Source: an uncultured Clostridia bacterium (GTDB lineage: Bacteria; Bacillota; Clostridia; Peptostreptococcales; Anaerovoracaceae). Taken from it: a DNA stretch of 5,891 nucleotides. The notes under the pieces were generated by a model. That model was not told the origin of the DNA. It ran no database searches and saw only the letters and a list, made by a program, of their open reading frames with translations. Below, piece by piece: positions 1 through 5,891 of the stretch. Position 1 is the first letter of the stretch. Each line of letters begins with the position of its first letter. The stretch is from the NCBI GenBank assembly GCA_934255435.1, contig CAKQNZ010000127.1, positions 1-5,891 of the forward strand. Reading direction: 5' to 3'. A program made the position numbers and the translations under genes.

Positions 1-14
1 TTAGTTAAGACTAA
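1..14. promoter_or_regulatory. Inverted repeat at the start site of the outgoing promoter (possible operator)
   Basis: The sequence reads TTAGT-taag-ACTAA, a 5-4-5 inverted repeat at the extreme left edge. It lies where transcription from the minus-strand promoter at 19-47 should begin, which is where a repressor site would sit. It may extend beyond the window. The regulator cannot be named: the repeat has a faint resemblance to metal-dependent DtxR-type boxes, but the match is too short to claim. An AT-rich chance palindrome is also possible. Confidence 0.25.
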
Positions 15-18
15 TTAT

Positions 19-47
19 ATAATAACAGCACCTGCAGCTTTTGTCAA
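19..47 (-). promoter_or_regulatory. Sigma-A type promoter firing out of the left edge
   Basis: Read on the minus strand, a perfect -35 TTGACA (42-47) is followed by a 17-base spacer and a -10 TATTAT (19-24, five of six matches to TATAAT). It lies just downstream of the groESL terminator, so it should drive an independent minus-strand gene whose start is outside the window. No coding region for that gene is visible here. Confidence 0.6.
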
Positions 48-67
48 CTGTAAAATGTATATTTCCT

Positions 68-113
68 AAAAAAGCTGCCATACCTGTGGATACTCCCACT
101 GATATGACAGCTT
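68..113 (-). terminator. Intrinsic terminator of the groES-groEL operon
   Basis: On the minus strand, arms 113-96 and 89-72 form a stem of about 18 pairs. It contains two or three G-U pairs and a single A-A mismatch, closes on a 6-base loop (95-90), and runs directly into a U tract (six A on the plus strand, 68-73). It begins 56 bases after the groEL stop codon. This is a textbook rho-independent terminator ending groESL transcription before the next promoter. Confidence 0.85.
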
Positions 114-169
114 CTGTATTCTTTATATCATCTTCACTGCATTGCAGTATCTGTTGTGTCAGCTGACGA

Positions 170-2136
<1,967 letters not shown>

Positions 2137-2157
2137 TTACCCTACGTTTTCATGTTG

Positions 2158-2184
2158 TTAGCACTCATCATTTCTGAGTGCTAA
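2158..2184 (-). promoter_or_regulatory. CIRCE operator (HrcA binding site) of groESL
   Basis: This is a perfect TTAGCACTC-N9-GAGTGCTAA inverted repeat, identical to the CIRCE consensus. In Firmicutes and many other bacteria the HrcA repressor binds this element and keeps groESL low until heat stress; GroEL itself helps HrcA fold. Here it starts about 5 bases after the -10 hexamer and so covers the expected start site and first transcribed bases. hrcA is not in this window. Confidence 0.97.
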
Positions 2185-2188
2185 CTAT

Positions 2189-2217
2189 AATTTACAGCTA
2201 TTGCCCTTATTTGTCAA
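2189..2217 (-). promoter_or_regulatory. groESL promoter (sigma-A type)
   Basis: On the minus strand a perfect -35 TTGACA (2212-2217) is separated by 17 bases from TAAATT (2189-2194, four of six matches). The weaker -10 is the best fit at correct spacing. Upstream are two A tracts on the minus strand (2222-2227 and 2243-2249), about two helical turns apart, which could act as an UP-like element. The CIRCE operator immediately downstream supports the assignment. Confidence 0.75.
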
Positions 2218-2259
2218 TAGGTTTTTTAGTATGTTCTGTTTATTTTTTTGCTGCTGTGC

Positions 2260-3162
2260 TCATACGCTGCTTCCTGAAAGATCGAGATTCCTCATATAAT
2301 AGAACAGATACTGCTGTGCGATGCCTCCGTATCTGCCGAAATGCTCCGCTGCATACCGGTTCATGGCTTTTACATCTTTCTCATCTATGCCGTAAAGCTC
2401 GTGCATGACTTTCTTTACCCACACATCCACAGGGAAGCTGTCGAATTTGCCCAGTGAGAACAGTGCTATGCAGTTAGCCACTTTTGGTCCGACTCCGCAG
2501 TACTGCCTCAGAGCCTGTACCGCATCTGCTCCCGATACATCGTCTCCACCCAGAGCTTCCAGGCTCTCCAGTCCGTCAGATGCGACTTTCCTTGCAGTCT
2601 CCACAAGATATCTCGCTCTGTATCCCAGCCTGCAGGGTGAAAGATCCTCTGCCTCAAGGGCTGCCAGCACTTCCGGCGATGGAAGCGAATAATACTCTCT
2701 GCCTCCATATTCTCCTGCCTTTTCTCCGAAATTCTCAGCCAGCGAGTTTATGCATCTCTTTATCCGAGGTATATTGTTGTTCTGGGATATGATGAAAGAC
2801 AGCAGCGTCTCCCATTTTTCCTGGTTCAGGATCCTGATGCCACTGCCGTACTGTATGGCTTTTGCCATCACATCATCATCCTCTGCCAGAGTTTTCTTTA
2901 TCACCGAATAGTCTCTGTCCAGATCGAAGTATCTCCTCCATATATCATGGAAATCCTCTTCAGTGGTACCATACATACAAATGGTCTGCTGTTCATCATC
3001 ATATGAGGTCCTCATAACTCTGCCGAAGGCTGTGCCAACATAGCTGCCATCAGGTTCTTTCTCCCATCTGAAGCATTGTCCGCAGTCCAGTATGTGATCA
3101 GTGTCAAAATCTTTTACGCCCGTTATCTCTATGTGATCCGGCTTTGTTATCACATCTTTCAT
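2260..3162 (-). CDS. ogg: OGG1-type 8-oxoguanine DNA glycosylase/AP lyase
   Basis: This HhH-GPD superfamily repair enzyme removes 8-oxoguanine opposite cytosine and nicks the abasic site. The 300-residue product has an N-terminal OGG domain (about 1-110) with GQCFRW at 28-33, matching the human OGG1 GQSFRW segment whose glycine senses 8-oxoG. NNNIPRI (128-134) matches the damage-pocket NNN of OGG1. The helix-hairpin-helix reads YCGVGPKVANC (221-231), with the Schiff-base lysine K227 and C231 matching human K249 and C253. PVDVW (244-248) contains the catalytic aspartate D246 (human D268); W248 replaces human H270. The resemblance is to the bacterial OGG1-like enzyme known from Clostridium rather than to MutM/Fpg. 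The start overlaps the upstream gene by ATGA, so the two are probably co-transcribed and translationally coupled. No terminator is visible before the groESL promoter. Confidence 0.92.
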   Translation of the reverse strand: MKDVITKPDHIEITGVKDFDTDHILDCGQCFRWEKEPDGSYVGTAFGRVMRTSYDDEQQTICMYGTTEEDFHDIWRRYFDLDRDYSVIKKTLAEDDDVMAKAIQYGSGIRILNQEKWETLLSFIISQNNNIPRIKRCINSLAENFGEKAGEYGGREYYSLPSPEVLAALEAEDLSPCRLGYRARYLVETARKVASDGLESLEALGGDDVSGADAVQALRQYCGVGPKVANCIALFSLGKFDSFPVDVWVKKVMHELYGIDEKDVKAMNRYAAEHFGRYGGIAQQYLFYYMRNLDLSGSSV

Positions 3163-3965
3163 ATGACACCTCTCACTTCCACTTCAAGACTGTTGACATT
3201 GAAAGCTGTCATTTCTTCTATCTTTGCTGCCAGTTCGTTCTGATAGCTTTCCGCTGCTTTGAAAATTTCTGCACCGTATCTGATGTTCACGGCAACATAC
3301 ATATCTATGCCTTCCTGCACAGGGAACACCGAAACCTTTGAAAGTTCGGCAACGTCTGCATTTTCACGGCGCACGCACTCTGCTATATCGGACATGACTT
3401 TCTCTGATATCTTGTATTCTCCAAGATAGCTGTATGTAGGTCTGACCACCGACTTTTCGGAGATCGCCTTGCCCGGTCCAAGTTCACGCAGCAGTATCCT
3501 CATGGGAGCCATGAAATATCCGGAAAACTGACGTTTCAGCTGGAATGTCGGCGCCGGTATGGCATGCTGCCCCAGCTCATTCCGCTGCTTATGAGCCATA
3601 GCTCTGTCAGCTTCAGTTGTTATCTCTTCTATGTATATCCTCTTGCCTATCCTGCCGATATCCAGCCGTTTCACGATACGGTCCACCATCTCGTCAGATG
3701 TTCCCAGCACAAGGATTGATGAAGGTCTGATACGGTTTATCGCATCCACCACATCGTTTCTGTGTGCATCATCATAGAAAAGCGCTGATTTCACGGCTCC
3801 GACTCTTGTCTTCTGCCTCTTTGCAGAAATGCCTGCTATGACTTTGTTCCTGCATATGAACAGCCCGTCGTCTATTATACTTTCGATATTCAGCTGTTTG
3901 CAGAGATTGACGGCCTGGAAGCTTTTTCCTGTGCCGCTCTTACCTATCAACCCGTAAACTTTCAT
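3159..3965 (-). CDS. P-loop NTPase fused to an Asp23/Gls24-like domain, function unknown
   Basis: The 268-residue product has two parts. The N-terminal half begins with a strand and Walker A motif, MKVYGLIGKSGTGKS (P-loop GKSGTGKS at 8-15), followed by IIDDGLFI (30-37) and SSILVLGTSDEM (82-93), a hydrophobic strand typical of small P-loop ATPases; no Walker B is certain. A basic linker (about 125-170) follows. From about 173 the sequence RPTYSYLGEYKISEKVMSDIA, AELSKVSVF, VAVNIRYGAEI and the final NSLEVEVRGV fit the Asp23/Gls24 (DUF322) family, usually linked to envelope or alkaline stress. I chose ATG 3965 because AGGAAGG lies 8 bases upstream; an in-frame ATG at 4034 has no such site and would run across the divergent promoter. 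There is no signal peptide or membrane helix, so it is probably cytoplasmic. Coupled to ogg by ATGA. Two-domain architecture is my reading; function is not known to me. Confidence 0.85.
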   Translation of the reverse strand: MKVYGLIGKSGTGKSFQAVNLCKQLNIESIIDDGLFICRNKVIAGISAKRQKTRVGAVKSALFYDDAHRNDVVDAINRIRPSSILVLGTSDEMVDRIVKRLDIGRIGKRIYIEEITTEADRAMAHKQRNELGQHAIPAPTFQLKRQFSGYFMAPMRILLRELGPGKAISEKSVVRPTYSYLGEYKISEKVMSDIAECVRRENADVAELSKVSVFPVQEGIDMYVAVNIRYGAEIFKAAESYQNELAAKIEEMTAFNVNSLEVEVRGVI

Positions 3966-3966
3966 C

Positions 3967-3995
3967 TTGAAATCCTTCCTGACATTTGCTATAAT
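3967..3995 (+). promoter_or_regulatory. Ferredoxin promoter, extended -10, near consensus
   Basis: TTGAAA (3967-3972), a 17-base spacer, and a perfect TATAAT (3990-3995) preceded by TGC (extended -10) form one of the strongest promoters in the window. Transcription should begin near 4001-4003, giving a leader of about 35 bases to the ferredoxin ATG. The element overlaps the ribosome binding site of the divergent P-loop gene, and its -35 begins two bases from that gene's start codon. Confidence 0.85.
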
Positions 3996-4004
3996 CAAGG
4001 TGTC

Positions 4005-4018
4005 GTTTAATGATAAAC
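4005..4018. promoter_or_regulatory. Inverted repeat in the ferredoxin leader (possible operator, weakly Rex-like)
   Basis: GTTTA-atga-TAAAC is a 5-4-5 inverted repeat located between the expected ferredoxin start site and its ribosome binding site. Extended to 18 bases (4003-4020) it matches about 9 of the 14 fixed positions of the Rex consensus TTGTTAA-N4-TTAACAA, with the correct 4-base centre. That is partial and could be chance in AT-rich DNA. The left part also contains a minus-strand TATCAT (4010-4015), a possible -10 for the divergent P-loop gene, though no good -35 accompanies it. Confidence 0.3.
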
Positions 4019-4036
4019 TTAAAGGAGGTACCACAA

Positions 4037-4207
4037 ATGGCTTATGTAATCAATGATTCATGTATCAGCTGCGGCGCTTGCATCGATGAATGTCCGGTAG
4101 AAGCTATCTCTCAGGGAGACAGCCAGTACGTTATTGATGCTGACAAATGCATCGACTGCGGAGCATGCGCAGGTGCATGTCCAGTTGAAGCTCCTGTTGA
4201 AGGCTAA
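4037..4207 (+). CDS. 2[4Fe-4S] ferredoxin (clostridial type), complete
   Basis: This is a small soluble low-potential electron carrier of the kind that serves pyruvate:ferredoxin oxidoreductase, hydrogenase and Rnf-type complexes in anaerobes. The 56-residue product is the normal length. It has two CxxCxxCxxxCP clusters: C9, C12, C15, C19-P and C38, C41, C44, C48-P. Each binds one cubane together with the distant cysteine of the other motif. The two halves show the usual internal duplication (SCGACIDECPVEAI and DCGACAGACPVEAP). The ATG at 4037 follows AAAGGAGG (4021-4028) at 8 bases; an ATG at 4010 lacks a ribosome site and lies in the operator-like repeat. It is a single-gene unit with its own strong promoter and the terminator at 4246-4280, implying high expression. 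The specific redox partner cannot be deduced. Confidence 0.96.
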   Translation: MAYVINDSCISCGACIDECPVEAISQGDSQYVIDADKCIDCGACAGACPVEAPVEG

Positions 4208-4245
4208 GCTCTTTCAGGAAGCAGGATATCCACTGATATTAAATT

Positions 4246-4280
4246 AACCGTTTCATTAATTTGAAACGGTTATTTAATTT
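4246..4280. terminator. Bidirectional intrinsic terminator between ferredoxin and rex
   Basis: AACCGTTTCA (4246-4255) pairs perfectly with TGAAACGGTT (4262-4271) around a 6-base loop. The plus-strand side continues into TATTTAATTT, and the minus-strand side continues into a T-rich run (TTAATTT). The hairpin lies 38 bases after the ferredoxin stop and 15 bases after the rex stop, so it can end transcription from both convergent genes. The T tracts are interrupted, especially toward the minus strand. Confidence 0.85.
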
Positions 4281-4286
4281 ATACGC

Positions 4287-4958
4287 TTATTTATTTTCGC
4301 TGTCTTCTTCGTTATCGCTGTTGTTTTCCATGGCACCGTTTATATGATATGCCAGAGAGTGAAGACTTTCACTGATATGTACATTTTCTATAGCTACGTG
4401 CTTAGGTACCTCAAGATCCACAGGTGCAAAGTTCCAGAGACCTTTAACTCCGGCGAAACAGAGCTTATCCGCCACTTCCTGTGCGGCATCCTTTGATGTG
4501 CAGATTATACCTATATCGATCTGATTTGATTCGACATACTCCACCATATCCTCATAGTCCATTACTTCGATATCATTTATCTTCATGCCAATGAGTCTTG
4601 GGTTTATTTCGAATATGCCATGTACCACAAAACCTGCTTTATAGTAATATGTGTAGTTCGCTATGGCCTGCCCCAGGTTGCCTGCACCTACGATGACCAT
4701 CCTGTAGCTTTTGTCCAGTCCCAGTATCGCACTTATCTCGTGGTAAAGCCCCTCTACACTGTAGCCATATCCCTGCTGACCGAAACCTCCGAAATTGTTG
4801 AGGTCCTGTCTTATCTGGGATGCAGTATATCCTATGAGATGACTGAACTCGCTTGACGAGATCTTGTCGACACCTTTTTTTCTGAGTTCGTTGAGATATC
4901 TCCTGTATCTTGGAAGACGCTTGATCACAGCGTTTGATATTTTATCCGTTTTCTTCAT
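4287..4958 (-). CDS. rex: Redox-sensing transcriptional repressor Rex
   Basis: Rex is a homodimeric repressor that binds DNA when NAD+ dominates and lets go when NADH rises, controlling fermentation and reductive pathways in Gram-positive bacteria. The 223-residue product is of family length. Residues 1-70 are the winged helix: PRYRRYLNELRKKG, then SQIRQDLNNFGGFGQQGYGY at 47-66 with the recognition helix and wing. The Rossmann domain follows, with IVGAGNLGQA (89-98) binding the dinucleotide and GIFEINP (114-120) at the end of the second strand. NFAPVDLEVP and HISESLHSLAYHI form the C-terminal end with the swapped helix. The last residues (about 210-223) are an acidic, probably disordered tail. 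The ATG at 4958 has GGTGAGG about 7 bases upstream, a modest site. It lies 20 bases behind acpP and has no promoter of its own that I can see, so it is probably read from the acpP promoter. Confidence 0.97.
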   Translation of the reverse strand: MKKTDKISNAVIKRLPRYRRYLNELRKKGVDKISSSEFSHLIGYTASQIRQDLNNFGGFGQQGYGYSVEGLYHEISAILGLDKSYRMVIVGAGNLGQAIANYTYYYKAGFVVHGIFEINPRLIGMKINDIEVMDYEDMVEYVESNQIDIGIICTSKDAAQEVADKLCFAGVKGLWNFAPVDLEVPKHVAIENVHISESLHSLAYHINGAMENNSDNEEDSENK

Positions 4959-4978
4959 TCCTACGCCTCACCCTGCCA

Positions 4979-5206
4979 TTATTCTTTCGACTCTACATAG
5001 GAAACAAGATCATTTACTGTCTGGAACTGTTCTGCGTCCTCATCCGGTATCTCGATACCGAATACATCTTCGATAGCCATTATTATCTCCACTGCATCCA
5101 GTGAATCCGCTTCAAGATCCTTCATGAGATGTGTTTCCAGCTCTATGTCATCTTCACTGACATTCAGCTGTCCGGCTATTATTTCTTTTATTTTGTCAAG
5201 TGCCAT
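4979..5206 (-). CDS. acpP: Acyl carrier protein
   Basis: This small acidic protein carries growing acyl chains on a phosphopantetheine arm during fatty-acid synthesis. The product is 75 residues, the usual size. It shows the four-helix pattern, with [12 protein letters not shown] at 30-41; S35 of the DSL motif is the attachment serine. [16 protein letters not shown] and a final VNDLVSYV helix follow, and the protein is strongly acidic. The ATG at 5206 follows GGAGG (5213-5217) at 6 bases. It is the first gene of a probable acpP-rex unit transcribed from the promoter at 5284-5312. No other fatty-acid genes (fabD, fabF, plsX) flank it, so it is a detached acpP. It could serve another acyl pathway, but the sequence looks like the housekeeping form. 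Confidence 0.95.
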   Translation of the reverse strand: MALDKIKEIIAGQLNVSEDDIELETHLMKDLEADSLDAVEIIMAIEDVFGIEIPDEDAEQFQTVNDLVSYVESKE

Positions 5207-5257
5207 TGTCTACCTCCGTTATATTAGTATAAAAATCATATCTGTAATTTCTTTATG

Positions 5258-5279
5258 TGATAGTCTGTACCGACCATCA
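5258..5279 (-). promoter_or_regulatory. Stem-loop or palindrome at the 5' end of the acpP-rex transcript
   Basis: On the minus strand TGATGGTC pairs with GACTATCA (8 pairs, one of them G-U) around a 6-base loop GGTACA. The first arm falls at the predicted start site (about 5277), so the hairpin would be at the very 5' end of the mRNA, a position known to protect transcripts. At the DNA level it is a 22-base imperfect palindrome and could instead be a repressor site. It matches no operator I can name. Confidence 0.4.
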
Positions 5280-5283
5280 ACTT

Positions 5284-5312
5284 ATTATAGTGTACGCCCC
5301 CTGTTATTGCAA
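5284..5312 (-). promoter_or_regulatory. acpP-rex promoter (sigma-A type)
   Basis: On the minus strand TTGCAA (5307-5312, four of six matches to the -35 consensus) is followed after 17 bases by a perfect TATAAT (5284-5289). The start site should be near 5277, giving a leader of about 70 bases before the acpP ATG. A perfect 10-base palindrome TATTGCAATA (5305-5314) contains the -35 hexamer. Confidence 0.8.
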
Positions 5313-5354
5313 TAGTTTTGAAAAAAACGCTTTTATCTGAAAAAACTGCAAAAA

Positions 5355-5891
5355 TCATTCCTGTTCCTGGAGTTCAATCCATTCTTCGTAATCAGATTCG
5401 AGCTGCTCACGCTTTTTAACTATCTCGCAGCTTATCTCTGCAAGTTTTTCATGATCTCTCATTATCTCAGGATCGCTCACTTTATTTTCCAGCTGCCGGA
5501 TATCCGCTTCAAAGTTCCCGATGTTCTTCTCCAGCTGTTCTTTCCTGCGTTGCAGTCTGCGCTGCTGTGCCTCACGCTCCTTCTGGAGCTTTCTCTTTTC
5601 TGCAGAGGAAAGACCGCCCTGCTGCTCATCGCTTTGGGTCTCGCTGCCGCCGGACTTCTGTTTTTCTGAAAGTCCGCTGACATATCTGCTGCCTGACTGT
5701 ATCAGCTCCTGTTTTTTCTCCACATAGTAGTCATATGTTCCCAGATAGTTGTCTATGCCCGAAGGCGTCAGCTCGATTATCCTTGTCGGTATCCTGTTGA
5801 GGAAATATCTGTCGTGAGATACGATTATACATGTACCCGGAAAATCAAGGAGTGCTTCTTCGAATATTTCCTTAGACTCTATATCCAGATG
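5355..5891 (-). CDS. ABC-F family ATPase, C-terminal part (start beyond the window)
   Basis: The reading frame is open to the right edge and supplies the last 178 residues of an ABC-F protein, a soluble tandem-ATPase family without membrane domains that acts on the ribosome in translation or antibiotic protection. The fragment opens inside the second ATPase domain with HLDIESKEIFEEALLDFPGT, the segment just after the Walker B/DEPTN part. It continues with IIVSHDRYFLNRI, whose SHDRYFL holds the switch histidine, and ELTPSGIDNYLGTYDYYVEKK, typical of ABC-F C-termini. From about residue 80 of the fragment onward comes a long, highly charged Lys/Glu/Gln-rich C-terminal extension predicted to form a coiled coil, as in Uup-like members. 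An in-frame GTG at 5723 is not the true start, because homology continues upstream. No clear hairpin terminator follows the TGA. The subfamily cannot be set from this part. Confidence 0.92.
   Translation of the reverse strand, partial: HLDIESKEIFEEALLDFPGTCIIVSHDRYFLNRIPTRIIELTPSGIDNYLGTYDYYVEKKQELIQSGSRYVSGLSEKQKSGGSETQSDEQQGGLSSAEKRKLQKEREAQQRRLQRRKEQLEKNIGNFEADIRQLENKVSDPEIMRDHEKLAEISCEIVKKREQLESDYEEWIELQEQE

Noticed and set aside
2151..2166. TTGTTAGCAC near CIRCE as a possible Rex site.
   Set aside because: The TTGTTA similarity has no TTAACAA partner, and the bases are explained by the left arm of CIRCE.
2508..2708. A 66-residue minus-strand open frame inside ogg.
   Set aside because: It is out of frame with a gene whose motifs run continuously through this stretch, and it has no support of its own.
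3966..4034. An upstream ATG at 4034 that would extend the P-loop protein by 23 residues.
   Set aside because: It has no ribosome binding site, would cross the ferredoxin promoter and leader, and the Walker A strand normally sits at the very N-terminus, as it does from ATG 3965.
5221..5242. ATATTAGTAT near the acpP ribosome site as a possible FapR fatty-acid operator.
   Set aside because: Only a partial half-site resembles the FapR box and there is no second arm at the right spacing.
5319..5354. A possible terminator after the ABC-F gene (runs of T on the minus strand).
   Set aside because: The only pairing is a four-pair A-T stem around a 6-base loop; no GC-containing hairpin precedes the T runs, so I do not call it.

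Overview
The window looks like chromosomal DNA from an anaerobic low-to-mid-GC Firmicute, most likely a member of the Clostridia. The evidence is a CIRCE-controlled groES-groEL operon, a clostridial-type 2[4Fe-4S] ferredoxin, a Rex redox repressor, strong AAGGAGG-like ribosome binding sites, consensus TTGACA/TATAAT promoters and frequent ATA and AGA codons. The genus cannot be fixed from this sequence alone. There is no sign of an insertion sequence, phage, CRISPR array, tRNA or rRNA.

Layout, left to right. Positions 1-60 hold a good minus-strand promoter that fires out of the window toward an unseen gene, with an inverted repeat at its expected start site. Positions 68-113 are the intrinsic terminator of the groESL operon. 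groEL (170-1807) and groES (1828-2106) are on the minus strand behind a promoter at 2189-2217, with a perfect CIRCE operator at 2158-2184. Upstream on the same strand are an OGG1-type 8-oxoguanine DNA glycosylase (2260-3162) and, overlapping it by ATGA, a protein that joins an N-terminal P-loop NTPase domain to a C-terminal Asp23/Gls24-like domain (3159-3965). A small ferredoxin (4037-4207) is the only plus-strand gene. It is divergent from the P-loop gene, has a near-consensus extended -10 promoter, and ends at a hairpin at 4246-4280 that also serves the convergent rex gene. rex (4287-4958) lies 20 bases behind acpP (4979-5206), and the two probably share the promoter at 5284-5312. The last 537 bases are the 3' end of an ABC-F family ATPase gene that enters from beyond the right edge.

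Functionally this is mostly housekeeping: protein folding, oxidised-guanine repair, acyl carrier, NADH/NAD+ sensing, low-potential electron carriage and a ribosome-associated type ATPase. Redox is a loose common theme (ferredoxin, Rex, 8-oxoG repair), but the sequence does not prove the genes work as one system. The least ordinary item is the P-loop/Asp23 two-domain protein, whose job is unknown to me and which is translationally coupled to the DNA glycosylase. Several promoters also carry symmetric elements at or near the start site (CIRCE, 4005-4018, 5258-5279, 1-14). Only CIRCE is assignable with confidence.
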